Source of the DNA: Jidongwangia harbinensis
Lineage (GTDB): Bacteria > Actinomycetota > Actinomycetes > Mycobacteriales > Micromonosporaceae
Length of the DNA stretch: 64,000 nucleotides
NCBI RefSeq assembly: GCF_020216025.1
Contig: NZ_JAIWNC010000012.1
Span: 1-64,000 of the forward strand
Direction of reading: 5' to 3'
The notes under the pieces were generated by a model, which saw only the letters and a program-made list of their open reading frames with translations, was not told where the DNA came from and did not search any database. Shown here in pieces: positions 21,125 to 29,980 of the stretch. Each line of letters starts with the position of its first letter. Position 1 is the first letter of the stretch. The position numbers and the translations under genes were made by a program.

Positions 21125-21203
21125 ACAGTGCGGCGCTCAGCCTTTGAGCAGTGCGGCGCTCAGCCTTTGAGCAGTGCGGCGCTCAGCCTTTGAGCAGTGC
21201 GGT
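21112..21203. repeat. 23-bp tandem repeat x4 joining two convergent gene ends
   Basis: Four head-to-tail 23-base units beginning GCTCAGCCTTTGAGCAG start at 21112, 21135, 21158 and 21181. The first has one substitution. The first unit holds the hydrolase stop (TGA 21122-21124) and the last holds the aroK stop on the other strand (21183-21185). Each unit can fold into GCTCA-GCCTT-TGAGC, so the array is also a row of four small hairpins that could act as a bidirectional terminator. Confidence 0.93.
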
Positions 21204-21686
21204 CACCTCGGCCGCGATGTCCTCCGGGGCGCGGCCGTCGGTCGCCACGGTGTGCGTGGCGACCTGTGCGTACAGCGGGCGGCGCTGCTCCATCAGGTAT
21301 TTGAGGGTGGCCCGGGGGTTCACCGCGAGCAGCGGCCGCCCGGGCCCCAGGCCGACCCGCTTCACCGCGTCGGTCAGCTCCACGGACAGAAACACGACGG
21401 TCTGCGCGGCCAGGGCCGCCCGGGTGTCGTCGTTCAGGATCGCGCCGCCGCCCAGCGCCAGCACGCCGTCGAACGACGCCAGCGCGGACGCGATCGCGGC
21501 CGACTCCAGGGCCCGGAACGCCGGCTCCCCCTCGTCGAAGAAGATCTCCGGGATCGGCTTGCCGGCCTCCGCCTCGACCATCGCGTCGGTGTCCGCGAAC
21601 GGCACACCCAGCAGCGCCGCCACCGCCTCACCCACGGTCGTCTTCCCGGCGCCGGGCGGACCGACCAGAACCGCCGCGGGCGCCAT
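21183..21686 (-). CDS. aroK: Shikimate kinase
   Basis: Phosphorylates shikimate at O3. The 167-residue product has Walker [17 protein letters not shown] near residues 8-23, [20 protein letters not shown], and the shikimate-binding ALGGGAIL. Its ATG shares a base with the aroC stop, so the two are translationally coupled. The final Leu-Leu-Lys-Gly codons fall inside the 23-bp repeat. Confidence 0.95.
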   Translation of the reverse strand: MAPAAVLVGPPGAGKTTVGEAVAALLGVPFADTDAMVEAEAGKPIPEIFFDEGEPAFRALESAAIASALASFDGVLALGGGAILNDDTRAALAAQTVVFLSVELTDAVKRVGLGPGRPLLAVNPRATLKYLMEQRRPLYAQVATHTVATDGRAPEDIAAEVTALLKG

Positions 21687-22864
21687 CAGCGGATCGGCAG
21701 ACTGTCGAGGTAACCGGCCACGTTGCGGCGGATCTCGGCCACCGAGTCACCACCGAACTTCTCGGTCGCCGCCTCCGCCAGCACCAGCGCCACCATGGCC
21801 TCGGCGACCACCGCGCCGGCCGGCACCGCGCACACGTCGGACCGCTGGTTGATCGCCGTGGTGGCCTCGCCGGTGACGACGTCCACGGTCTGCAGCGCCC
21901 GGTTCAGCGACGAGATCGGCTTCAGCGCCGCGCGTACCCGAAGATTCTCGCCGTTGGTGATGCCACCCTCGAGACCGCCCGCGCGATCGGTGACCCGCCG
22001 GACCCCGTCCGCCGTCGGCACGATCTCGTCGTGCGCCACCGAACCGCGGGACCGCGCCTGGGTGAATCCGTCACCGATCTCCACGCCCTTGACGGACTGG
22101 ATGGACATCAACGCGGTGGCCAGCCGGGCGTCCAACTTACGGTCCCACTGCACATGCGATCCCAACCCCGGGGGTACGCCGTACGCCAGCACCTCCACGA
22201 TCCCGCCGAGCGTGTCCGCGTCCTTCTTCGCCGCGTCCACCTCGGCCACCATCCGCGCACTGGCGTCCGGGTCGAGGCAGCGCAGCGGGTCGGCGTCGAT
22301 CCGGTCCGCGTCGTCCGGGGTCGGGATCAGTCCCGCCTTCGCGGCCACCGGGCCCAGCTCGATCACGTGCGACACGACGTCGATGCCGAGCGCCTGCTTC
22401 ACCAGCGCCTTCGCCACCACGCCGACGGCCACCCGGGCCGCGGTCTCCCGGGCACTGGCGCGCTCCAGGATCGGACGGGCGTCGGTGTGACCGTACTTCT
22501 GCATGCCGGCCAGATCGGCGTGCCCGGGCCGGGGCCGGGTCAGCGGCGCGTTACGGGCCAGCGACGCCAGTTCCTCCGGGTCCACCGGGTCGGCGGCCAT
22601 CACGGTCTGCCACTTCGGCCACTCCGAGTTGCCGATCCGGACCGCCACCGGGCTGCCGATCGTGACACCGTGGCGTACGCCCCCGATGATCTCGATCACG
22701 TCCTGCTCGAACGACATCCGCGCGCCCCGGCCGTAACCGAGACGGCGGCGCGCGAGATCACGGCCGATGTCGTCGCTCGTCACCCGCACGCCGGCGGGTA
22801 CGCCCTCGAGTAGGGCGACGAGCGCCGGGCCATGGGATTCACCTGCGGTCAGCCAGCGCAACAC
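21686..22864 (-). CDS. aroC: Chorismate synthase
   Basis: FMN-dependent last step of the shikimate pathway. The 392 residues begin [14 protein letters not shown] (signature 1), followed by [20 protein letters not shown] and [30 protein letters not shown]. The start is GTG at 22864. Upstream lies a 1.07 kb gap without genes, so a promoter for aroC-aroK should lie just 5' of it, although I could not identify a convincing one. Confidence 0.96.
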   Translation of the reverse strand: MLRWLTAGESHGPALVALLEGVPAGVRVTSDDIGRDLARRRLGYGRGARMSFEQDVIEIIGGVRHGVTIGSPVAVRIGNSEWPKWQTVMAADPVDPEELASLARNAPLTRPRPGHADLAGMQKYGHTDARPILERASARETAARVAVGVVAKALVKQALGIDVVSHVIELGPVAAKAGLIPTPDDADRIDADPLRCLDPDASARMVAEVDAAKKDADTLGGIVEVLAYGVPPGLGSHVQWDRKLDARLATALMSIQSVKGVEIGDGFTQARSRGSVAHDEIVPTADGVRRVTDRAGGLEGGITNGENLRVRAALKPISSLNRALQTVDVVTGEATTAINQRSDVCAVPAGAVVAEAMVALVLAEAATEKFGGDSVAEIRRNVAGYLDSLPIR

Positions 22865-23001
22865 GGGTCACAGTCTGGCATGCCGCACCGGGCGGCCGCC
22901 GCCTCCCCGGCCGCGTCCCGAGGTGCGGACCGGGGGCTTCGTGGTGTGGGGCTTTCGGCGTGCGTGTGGCGTCGAGCGTGTGGATCTCGAGCGCGGGGCT
23001 G

Positions 23002-23277
23002 GAGGAGCGTGAGGATTTCGAGCGCGCGGGGCCAGAGGAGCGTGAGATTTCGAGCGCGGGGCCAGAGGAGCGTGAGGACTTCGAGCGCGCGGGGCCAGAG
23101 GAGCGTCAGGACTTCGAGCGCGCGGGGCCAGAGGAGCGTCAGGACTTCGAGCGCGCGGGGCCAGAGGAGCGTCAGGACTTCGAGCGCCGGGCCGGAGCGT
23201 GAGGACTTCGAGCGCCGGGCCGGAGCGTGAGGACTTCGAGCGCCGGGCCGGAGCGTGAGGACTTCGAGCGCCGGGCC
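23002..23277. repeat. Compound minisatellite: six 30-33-bp units then three 28-bp units
   Basis: Units of GAGGAGCGTGAGGACTTCGA plus GCGCGCGGGGCCA start at 23002, 23035, 23065, 23098, 23131 and 23164. They are followed by three 28-base derivatives (GGAGCGTGAGGACTTCGAGC plus GCCGGGCC) at 23194, 23222 and 23250. The 28-base form is a deletion derivative of the longer unit. Units are contiguous with no unique spacers, so this is not CRISPR. Confidence 0.93.
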
Positions 23278-23285
23278 GGACGAGC

Positions 23286-23325
23286 CGTGTGGCTTTTGGG
23301 AGCGGAGCGCGCCATATCTCTGCAC
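23286..23325 (-). repeat. Inverted third copy of the dispersed repeat
   Basis: Read on the minus strand this reads GTGCAGAGATATGGCGCGC then TCCGCTCCCAAAAGCCACACG. It aligns with the two plus-strand copies at 147-185 and 210-249 through GTGC, the A-C/T-GGCGC core, CCC and the terminal CCACACG. Confidence 0.5.
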
Positions 23326-23570
23326 GCCCGCGCCGTGGCGACCGAGCGTGTCGAGTTCTGGCGCGGAACTAACCATCCCTCCACACGCCGCGCAATTACG
23401 TGGCTGGAGCCGCGTCACAGGCGGTGCAAATAGGGCGAACCTGATCGGCGCGAGGTTCCACTCCGCCCTACGCCACCGCGCGACGATGCCAGCGTCCCCG
23501 CGCCCCGTCACACAGCACCACCCAGCCCACATCCCACCCGTGCTTCGCCCGCCCGCACCCCCAGATGCGT

Positions 23571-23640
23571 CGATCTTGGACCCGTGGTGCCCGATTCGTG
23601 GACGCCATGCGCTTTTGTCCCCACCACAAGTCCAAGATCG
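23571..23640 (-). terminator. 19-bp stem-loop downstream of aroE
   Basis: Arms CGATCTTGGAC-CC-GTGGTG (23571-23589) and CACCAC-AA-GTCCAAGATCG (23622-23640) enclose 32 bases. In plus-strand RNA two C-A mismatches break the stem. In minus-strand RNA the same positions form U-G pairs, so all 19 pairs close. That asymmetry suggests it works on transcripts leaving aroE, probably as a terminator or 3'-end stabiliser. Confidence 0.6.
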
Positions 23641-23689
23641 AGGAGGTGAGGACGGAGCCCGCGACGGGGGGCGGCGCGGAGTCCGCGGC

Positions 23690-23910
23690 GGCACGGGCAG
23701 CGGGGAGGCGGGGCGGCACGGGCAGCGTGGAGGCGGGGCGGCACGGGCAGCGGGGAGGCGGCGGCACAGGCAGCGGGGAGGCGGCGGCACAGGCAACGAC
23801 CAAACCGACAGCACCACGACAGGACCGACGACGGCACAGGCAGCGACCAAACCGGCAGCACCACGACGGAACCGACGACGGCACAGGCAACGACCAAGCC
23901 GACAGCAGCG
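23690..23910. repeat. Nested 23-25-bp and 47-bp tandem arrays
   Basis: Four units of GGCACGGGCAGCGGGGAGGC type (23690, 23715, 23740, 23763) are followed by two 47-base units and a partial third (23786, 23833, 23880) that begin with the same GGCACAGGCA and continue ACGACCAAACCGACAGCACC. The shared lead suggests the longer unit arose from the shorter. The array ends about 25 bases before the aroE stop. Confidence 0.88.
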
Positions 23911-23935
23911 CCACCAGCGGCGGGGTGGGTGCGGG

Positions 23936-24766
23936 TCAGCGGAGGGAGGCGGCCGCCGCCAGTGCCTCGCGCATGGCGACTTCCGGGGCTGGCGCCACGC
24001 CGGTGAACTGCTCGAACTGGCCCAGCGCCTGCGCCAGCAACAGGTCGAGGCCGGACGCCACCCGGACGCCGTGTGGTGATGCCGCCTCGGCGATCGGGGT
24101 GGGCCACGGGTCGTAGACCGCGTCGAACAGGACGCTGCCGGGGCGCCACCGGACCGTCGCGGCAAGGGGGTCGGCGGCGCCCCTGGGGACCGTGGAGAGG
24201 ATCGCGTCGGCGCCGAAGCCGGCCGGTGCGTCGGTCCAGTCGAGGCGGTGCAGGCGCAGGCCCAGTGCTTCGGCGACGGCACGCAGGTCGTCGGCCGCCT
24301 CCGCTCGGCGGGTCACCACGGTCACCTCGTCGGCGCCCAGCTGGGCCGCGGCGGCCAGGGCGGCGCGGGCCGTTCCGCCGCCGCCCAGGACGGTCACCGT
24401 GGGACTGTCGGGTACGCCGGCGTCGCGGAGTACGCGCACCATGCCGGGGATGTCGGTGTTGTCCGCGTGCCAGGTGCCGTCGGGGCGGCGTACCAGCGTG
24501 TTGGCCGCGCCCACCGCGACGGCCGCCGGTGTCGCCGAGGCCGCGACCGACAGCGCGGCCTCCTTGAGCGGCATGGTCAGCGACAGTCCGACCCAGTCGG
24601 GGCCGAGGCCGCGCACCAGGTCGGGCAGTTCCGCGGCGGCGCACTCGATCGCGGTGTACGTCCAGTTCAGCAGCCCGGCGGCGGCGAAACCGGCGGCGTG
24701 GACGACCGGCGACAGCGAGTGTGCGATGGGCTTGCCGCACACCGCGGCTCGACGGCCGACCGTCAC
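23936..24766 (-). CDS. aroE: Shikimate dehydrogenase
   Basis: NADPH-dependent reduction of 3-dehydroshikimate to shikimate. Visible are CGKPIAHSLSPVVHAAGF near the start (shikimate binding), LSLTMPLKEAAL with the catalytic Lys, HADNTDIPG, and the NADPH site VLGGGGTARAAL. I place the start at GTG 24766 (276 residues), overlapping the mltG stop by 4 bases (GTGA). A start further upstream would lie entirely inside mltG. Confidence 0.94.
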   Translation of the reverse strand: MTVGRRAAVCGKPIAHSLSPVVHAAGFAAAGLLNWTYTAIECAAAELPDLVRGLGPDWVGLSLTMPLKEAALSVAASATPAAVAVGAANTLVRRPDGTWHADNTDIPGMVRVLRDAGVPDSPTVTVLGGGGTARAALAAAAQLGADEVTVVTRRAEAADDLRAVAEALGLRLHRLDWTDAPAGFGADAILSTVPRGAADPLAATVRWRPGSVLFDAVYDPWPTPIAEAASPHGVRVASGLDLLLAQALGQFEQFTGVAPAPEVAMREALAAAASLR

Positions 24767-25953
24767 AGGACCCCGTTCTTTTCCGCGATCTGGCGGTTCC
24801 GGTTGTGCTCCTCGTTGGTGGTCGCGAACGCCGAGCGGCCCTTCTTGTCGATCGCGACGAAGTACAGCCACGGACCCTTCGGCGGGTTCATCGCGGCGCG
24901 GAGGGCGGCCTCACCCGGGTTGTTGATCGGGGTGGGGGTCAGGCCCGGTTTGCCGTGCAGGCGGTACGGGTTCTTCGGGTCGCGCAGCTCCTCGTCGGTC
25001 ATCTTTCCCGAGGGCTTCGTCGGCCGGCCGGTGAGCTGGTAGTAGTAGTTGATCCCGACGTCGAACTCGAGGCAGTCGCAGAAGAAGTCGCCGCTGTACA
25101 GGCGGTTATAGGCGACCCGGGCGATCTTGCCGTAGTCCTCCTGGATGCCGCCCTCGGCCTGGGCCAGCGACGCCACCGTGAGCGCCTCGTACGGGCTGAT
25201 GTCGCGGTCCTGCTCGACCTTGGCGACGAAGTCGAGCTTCTTGGCCACGGACATGAAGTGCTGGACCATCGTCTCGAGAATCTCCGCGGCGGTCGCGTTC
25301 GGCTCGAACTCGTAGGTGTCCGGGAACAGGAAGCCCTCGATCGACTTGGTGACCTTCTGGTCATCGGTGCGGTTGAACCAGAAGTCCGGCACGCCCAGCG
25401 CCTCGGGGTCCTTGGCCGCGGCCTTGAAATCGGCGACCGGGATGCCGGTGCCCTTGGCGAGGATGTCGTACACCTGGAAGGTGGTCTTGCCCTCCGGGAT
25501 CGTGACGCCCTTGCTGACCCGGGACTTGGGGTCGAGCAGCAGCTTGACCGCTTCGTCGCCGGACATCTGCTTGCGCAGCTTGAACGTCCCGGACTGGATG
25601 TTCTGGCCGCGGGGGTTCTCCTCGGCGGCCTCGACGAACGCCTTGGTGCTCTTCACCACGTCGGCCTCGACGAGCACGTTGCCCATCTGGGTGAGCGACG
25701 AGTTCTCCTTGATCTGCACCTGGACGGTGCCGGTGCCCGGTCCGTCGTAGTCGGCCGCGGTGAAGAAGTCCTTGATCTTGTTGTAGCCCAGGAACGCACC
25801 GCCGCCGAGCACGGCGAGCAGGATGAAGGCCATCAGGAACGCGACCGTCGACGTACCGGCGCCGCCACCCTTGCCGCCACGCGAACCGCGCCGGTGCCGG
25901 GGTTTACCGCGTTCGGCCTGTTCGTCGAACGCCAGATCCAGCTCGTCGATCAT
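24763..25953 (-). CDS. mltG: Endolytic murein transglycosylase MltG
   Basis: Cleaves nascent peptidoglycan strands within the glycan chain. The 396 residues comprise a cytoplasmic basic tail (residues 1-35), one membrane helix (TSTVAFLMAFILLAVLGGGAF, about 34-54), a LysM-like segment and the YceG/MltG domain. The catalytic Glu is in ALTVASLAQAEGG, and FLFPDTYEF and PINNPGEAALRAA are family hallmarks. The gene lies between ruvX and aroE with 4-base overlaps on both sides, a common actinobacterial order. Confidence 0.94.
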   Translation of the reverse strand: MIDELDLAFDEQAERGKPRHRRGSRGGKGGGAGTSTVAFLMAFILLAVLGGGAFLGYNKIKDFFTAADYDGPGTGTVQVQIKENSSLTQMGNVLVEADVVKSTKAFVEAAEENPRGQNIQSGTFKLRKQMSGDEAVKLLLDPKSRVSKGVTIPEGKTTFQVYDILAKGTGIPVADFKAAAKDPEALGVPDFWFNRTDDQKVTKSIEGFLFPDTYEFEPNATAAEILETMVQHFMSVAKKLDFVAKVEQDRDISPYEALTVASLAQAEGGIQEDYGKIARVAYNRLYSGDFFCDCLEFDVGINYYYQLTGRPTKPSGKMTDEELRDPKNPYRLHGKPGLTPTPINNPGEAALRAAMNPPKGPWLYFVAIDKKGRSAFATTNEEHNRNRQIAEKNGVL

Positions 25954-26411
25954 CGTGTCTGCCTCCGCTGCGCGTCCAGCCAGCTCTGCAGGATCTCCAC
26001 CGCGGCTGCCTGATCGACAACCGCCCGTTGGCGCTTCCCTCGGACGCCACGTTCGGCCAGCCTACGGGTTGCGACCACGGTCGACATCCTCTCGTCCGCC
26101 AGAACAACCGGCACATGCGTCATCGCACGGGTCAGTCGCTCAGCGTACCCACGGATGTCGATGGCGGCAGGCCCCTCCGCGCCGGTCAGGCGCACGGGGA
26201 GGCCGACCACGATCTCCACCGCCTCGTATTCGGCCACGAGGCGTACGAGCTCGGCTATGTCTGCGGGTACGGAATCGGCGGCCGTCCCCATGTCTCGTGG
26301 GAGCGTGACCAACGGAGTGGCCAAGATCCCGTCGGGGTCACTCATCGCGACCCCGACACGGACCTTACCGACATCGACACCCAGCCGCCTACCCCGCGGC
26401 CGTGGGTTCAT
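25950..26411 (-). CDS. ruvX: YqgF/RuvX, putative pre-16S rRNA processing nuclease
   Basis: RNase H-like fold protein linked to 16S rRNA 5'-end maturation and once proposed as a Holliday junction resolvase. From ATG 26411 it has 153 residues. The first acidic residue is in LGVDVGKVRVGVAMSD, then VVGLPVRLTGAEGP, VVLADERMSTV and VDQAAAVEILQSWL. Longer in-frame starts overlap alaS in another frame and are rejected. Confidence 0.93.
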   Translation of the reverse strand: MNPRPRGRRLGVDVGKVRVGVAMSDPDGILATPLVTLPRDMGTAADSVPADIAELVRLVAEYEAVEIVVGLPVRLTGAEGPAAIDIRGYAERLTRAMTHVPVVLADERMSTVVATRRLAERGVRGKRQRAVVDQAAAVEILQSWLDAQRRQTR

Positions 26412-26427
26412 CGGTTCCGCCTTCCGC

Positions 26428-29112
26428 TCAGGCGGCGTCACCGACCGCCTTCTCCACCGCCGCCAACAACGCCGGCACCTGATCCGCCGGCACGCCGCCA
26501 CCCTGCGCGAGGTCGGCGTTACCGCCGCCCCGGCCGGACAGCGCACCCTTGACCAGGTCGGCCGCGGACAGTCCGCGGCCCTTGGCCGCCGCGTTCAGCG
26601 CCACGATCAGCGACGCCTTGCCGTTGGCGCGCGCCGTCACCGCGACCACCGCGGGGCGGGCCGCGTCGATCTTGCCACGGATCTCCTGCGCGAGGGTACG
26701 CACGTCGTTGCCCGCTGCCCCCTCGGGTGCCTCGGTGCCCACGTACGCCACTCCACGCACATCCTTCGCCTGCGCCGCGAGCGCGCCCGCACCGCCCAGC
26801 ACCATCTGGGCGCGCAGCTTCTCCAGTTCCTTCTCCGCGTCCCGCAGCGCCGTCACGGTCTGCTCGACCCGGTCCGCGACCTGGTCGCCGGGGACCCGGA
26901 ACAGCTCCGCCAGCCGGGACACCAGCAGGTGCTCCTTGGCCAGGAAACCGAACGCGTCGATGCCGACCAGCGCCTCGACCCGGCGCACCCCGGAACCGAT
27001 GGACGACTCGTGCAGGATCTTCACCACGCCGAGCTGGCCGGAGCGGGCCACGTGGGTGCCACCGCACAGTTCCCGTGCGTAGTCGCCGACCTCGACCACC
27101 CGTACCTCGTCGCCGTACTTCTCACCGAACAGCGCCATCGCGCCCAGCCGGCGCGCCTCCTCCTGCGAGGTGATGAACGCGTGCACCTCGAGGTCGCGCA
27201 GCAGCACCTCGTTGACCTGCTGCTCCACGTCGTGCAGCACGGACGGCGACACCGCGCCCGGGGTGTTGAAGTCGAACCGCAGCCGGCCCGGCGCGTTCAG
27301 CGAACCCGCCTGGGTGGCCGACTCGCCGAGGAAGTCGCGCATGGTCTGGTGGATCAGGTGCGTCGCGGTGTGCGAGCGGGAGATCGCCTTGCGCCGGGTC
27401 ACGTCGATCTCGGCGAAGCCGGCCTCACCGGCACGCACCTCGCCGCGGACCACCCGCGCCTTGTGCACGATCAGGCCGGGCAGCGGCTGCTGCACGTCGA
27501 CCACCTCGACCTGGCCGCCGCCCACGTTGATCAGGCCGGTGTCCGCCTGCTGGCCACCGCCCTCGGCGTAGAACGGCGTGGTGTCCAGGATGAGTTCCAC
27601 GAACTCGCCCTCGCCGGCCGCCGGGATGCTCGCGCCGCCGGAACCCAGTACCGCCCGGACCCGGGACTCGCGGGAGACCTCTTGGTAGCCGGTGAACTCG
27701 ACCGGGCCGCCCGCGTCCAGCACCGCACGGTACGCCGACAGGTCCAGGTGACCGGTCTTGCGCGCCGCCGCGTCCGCCTTGGCACGGGACCGCTGGTCCG
27801 CCATCAGCCGGCGGAAGCCGTCCTGGTCGACCTGCAGCCCCTGCTCGGCCGCGATCTCCAGGGTCAGGTCGATCGGGAAGCCGTACGTGTCGTGCAGCTG
27901 GAACGCCTGCGCGCCGGAGAGGGTCTGCTCCCCCGCCGCCTTCTTCTCGGTGATCGCGGTGTCCAGGATGGTGGTGCCGGCGCGCAGGGTGGACAGGAAC
28001 GCGTCCTCCTCCGCGTACGCGTAGGTGGAGATCCGGCCGAACTCCTCGGCCAGTTCCGGGTACGACGGGGACATGCAGTCCCGCGCCACCGGCAGCAGCT
28101 CGGGCAGCGCCGCACCCTGCCAGCCGAGCAGCCGCATGGCCCGGATCGCCCGGCGCATGATCCGGCGCAGCACGTACCCGCGGCCCTCGTTGCTCGGCGT
28201 GACGCCGTCACCGATCAGCATCAGCGAGGTGCGCACGTGGTCCGCGATGACCCGCAGGCGTACGTCGTCGGGGTGGGACTGGTTCGCCGCGTGGCCGGAC
28301 TGCGTGCCGTACCGCTTGCCGGTCAGCGCCGCCGCCCGGTCCAGGATCGGCTTGACCTCGTCGATCTCGTACAGATTGTCGACGCCCTGCAGGATCGACG
28401 CGATCCGCTCCAGGCCCATGCCGGTGTCGATGTTCTTGGCCGGCAGCTCGCTGACGATCCGGAACTCCTCCTTGGAGCGGACGTCGGCGATCTCGTACTG
28501 CATGAAGACCAGGTTCCAGAACTCCAGGTACCGGTCCTCGTCGACCTCCGGGCCGCCGTCCGGGCCGTAGTCCGGCCCGCGGTCGTAGTACAGCTCGGAG
28601 CACGGTCCGGCCGGGCCCGGGATGCCCATCGACCAGTAGTTGTCCTTCTTGCCGCGGCGCACGATCCGCTCGGCCGGCAGGCCGGTGCGCCGCCACAGGT
28701 CGATCGCCTCGTCGTCGTCGAGGTAGACGGTCGCCCAGATCCGCTCCGGGTCCATGCCGAACCCGCCCTCGGTGACCGGCCGGGTGGACAGATCCCAGGC
28801 CAGCTGGATCGCACCCTCCTTGAAGTAGTCACCGAAGGAGAAGTTGCCGTTCATCTGGAAGAACGTGCCGTGCCGGCTGGTCTTGCCGACCTCGTCGATG
28901 TCCGGGGTACGGATGCACTTCTGCACGCTCGTCGCCCGCTGGTACGGCGGGGTCCGCTGGCCCAGGAAGAACGGCACGAACTGGACCATGCCGGCGTTGA
29001 TGAACAGCAGGTTCGGGTCGTCGATGGCCGGCAGCGGGGCACTCGGCACGACCGCGTGCCCGTTGGCCTCGAAATGCGCCAGAAAGCGCCGTTTGATCTC
29101 CGCCGTCTTCAT
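26428..29112 (-). CDS. alaS: Alanyl-tRNA synthetase
   Basis: Charges tRNA-Ala; 894 residues. The class II catalytic core begins [18 protein letters not shown] with [15 protein letters not shown]. The editing domain has the metal motifs [10 protein letters not shown] and ELCGGTHV, and the C-terminal DHHA1/oligomerisation region ends [19 protein letters not shown]. It overlaps the small membrane protein gene by 4 bases at its 5' end. Confidence 0.97.
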   Translation of the reverse strand: MKTAEIKRRFLAHFEANGHAVVPSAPLPAIDDPNLLFINAGMVQFVPFFLGQRTPPYQRATSVQKCIRTPDIDEVGKTSRHGTFFQMNGNFSFGDYFKEGAIQLAWDLSTRPVTEGGFGMDPERIWATVYLDDDEAIDLWRRTGLPAERIVRRGKKDNYWSMGIPGPAGPCSELYYDRGPDYGPDGGPEVDEDRYLEFWNLVFMQYEIADVRSKEEFRIVSELPAKNIDTGMGLERIASILQGVDNLYEIDEVKPILDRAAALTGKRYGTQSGHAANQSHPDDVRLRVIADHVRTSLMLIGDGVTPSNEGRGYVLRRIMRRAIRAMRLLGWQGAALPELLPVARDCMSPSYPELAEEFGRISTYAYAEEDAFLSTLRAGTTILDTAITEKKAAGEQTLSGAQAFQLHDTYGFPIDLTLEIAAEQGLQVDQDGFRRLMADQRSRAKADAAARKTGHLDLSAYRAVLDAGGPVEFTGYQEVSRESRVRAVLGSGGASIPAAGEGEFVELILDTTPFYAEGGGQQADTGLINVGGGQVEVVDVQQPLPGLIVHKARVVRGEVRAGEAGFAEIDVTRRKAISRSHTATHLIHQTMRDFLGESATQAGSLNAPGRLRFDFNTPGAVSPSVLHDVEQQVNEVLLRDLEVHAFITSQEEARRLGAMALFGEKYGDEVRVVEVGDYARELCGGTHVARSGQLGVVKILHESSIGSGVRRVEALVGIDAFGFLAKEHLLVSRLAELFRVPGDQVADRVEQTVTALRDAEKELEKLRAQMVLGGAGALAAQAKDVRGVAYVGTEAPEGAAGNDVRTLAQEIRGKIDAARPAVVAVTARANGKASLIVALNAAAKGRGLSAADLVKGALSGRGGGNADLAQGGGVPADQVPALLAAVEKAVGDAA

Positions 29113-29414
29113 CGCTGGCCCTCCTGGGCATGCCGCCCGCGTGTGCCGGTCTGCTCGTCGTCGCGCAGGTCGGCGAACTCGTCGTGATACAACTCGCCCG
29201 AGGCGAAGGCCTGCTGGATCTCCTGCTCCCGTTCGGCCATGCCGATGCGGACGTCGTCCACGAAGCTACGCATCGACTCGACCAGGCCGCCAGCGGATTC
29301 CGAGAGCGACGTGGCGATGCCGGACGGGGTGAACTCGTTCGCCTTCCGGGTCAGCTTGCGGACGGCGAGGGCGCCGACCGCGAGACCGACACCGAGCCAA
29401 AGAAGGCGCTTCAT
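29109..29414 (-). CDS. Small membrane-anchored protein of unknown function
   Basis: 101 residues from ATG 29414. An N-terminal membrane helix ([20 protein letters not shown], residues 2-21) is followed by a soluble, charged, probably helical tail with [25 protein letters not shown] know no function. Proteins of this shape commonly sit between a DUF948 gene and alaS in actinobacteria, and the 4-base overlap with alaS argues for co-expression. The longer upstream start lacks a ribosome site. Confidence 0.75.
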   Translation of the reverse strand: MKRLLWLGVGLAVGALAVRKLTRKANEFTPSGIATSLSESAGGLVESMRSFVDDVRIGMAEREQEIQQAFASGELYHDEFADLRDDEQTGTRGRHAQEGQR

Positions 29415-29439
29415 GTGGATGGTTCCCTTCTCGGAAAGC

Positions 29440-29898
29440 TCAGCGGGCGGCGCGGGCGGCCTTGCGGCGCTGCTTGAGGGTGGCACGGACCTCGCGCTCG
29501 TCCTCCGCGTGGCGGCGGGCGGCGGCGGCCTTGCGCACGCCGTAACCGAACGAGGCCACCTTGATCAACGGGTTGGCGGCCGCCGCGGACACGACGGTGG
29601 CCAGGTTGGCCACGCTGGCCGTGACGTTCTGCGCGTGGCTGGTCATCGTGTCGACCTTGGCGAGCTGGAGGTTCACACCGTCCAAAGTGACCTGGACCTG
29701 TCCGAGCGCGGTGTTGACGTGCTGCACGGACTGGTTGACGTCACCCAGCAGCGGGCCGGTGCGCTCGTTCAGCTCGTTGATCGTCCGGGTGGCCGCGTCC
29801 ACGGTCTTGCCGAGCTTCAGAATCGGTACGGCGAGCACGAGGACGAGCATCAGGAAGGCGCCCGCCGCGATCAGGCCTGCGATTTCTCCGGCGTCCAT
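29440..29898 (-). CDS. DUF948 family membrane protein
   Basis: 152 residues. One N-terminal membrane helix (IAGLIAAGAFLMLVLVLAVPIL) is followed by a long amphipathic/coiled-coil stretch (KTVDAATRTINELNERTG through VDTMTSHAQNVTASVANLATVV) and a basic tail. This fits the DUF948 family; function unknown. ATG 29898 is preferred over the TTG three bases earlier because GAGGAG lies 7 bases upstream. Confidence 0.82.
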   Translation of the reverse strand: MDAGEIAGLIAAGAFLMLVLVLAVPILKLGKTVDAATRTINELNERTGPLLGDVNQSVQHVNTALGQVQVTLDGVNLQLAKVDTMTSHAQNVTASVANLATVVSAAAANPLIKVASFGYGVRKAAAARRHAEDEREVRATLKQRRKAARAAR

Positions 29899-29980
29899 CA
29901 AGCGTCTCCTCTACTGGCGGGTGATCGGGTCGTACGGCAGGACAACGTGCAGACCCTACCGTCCGTGACCGCTGCCCGCG

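Larger units (their letters stand above)
22865..23935. other. Repeat-rich 1.07 kb gap between aroC and aroE
   Basis: No gene is supported here. The gap contains, in order, a 276 bp compound minisatellite, an inverted copy of the dispersed repeat also seen at 147-249, a mostly unique 240 bp stretch, a 70 bp stem-loop and a second pair of nested tandem arrays ending just before the aroE stop. Open frames crossing it are translations of repeat units. Confidence 0.8.

Noticed and set aside
22960-23202. Small gene encoding EEREDFERAGP-type repeats
   Set aside because: The frame is a translation of the minisatellite. Unit lengths of 28 and 30-33 bases and the lack of a ribosome site argue against a maintained protein.
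23002-23277. Possible CRISPR array
   Set aside because: The 28-33-base units are directly contiguous and similar throughout, with no unique spacers and no cas genes nearby.
23571-23640. Inverted repeat as ends of a MITE or insertion sequence
   Set aside because: The enclosed 32 bases are too short, no target-site duplication is visible and no transposase is present. A hairpin role fits better.
29113-29450. T-box or other tRNA-sensing leader upstream of alaS
   Set aside because: The upstream gene overlaps alaS by 4 bases, leaving no leader, and no T-box core motif is visible.
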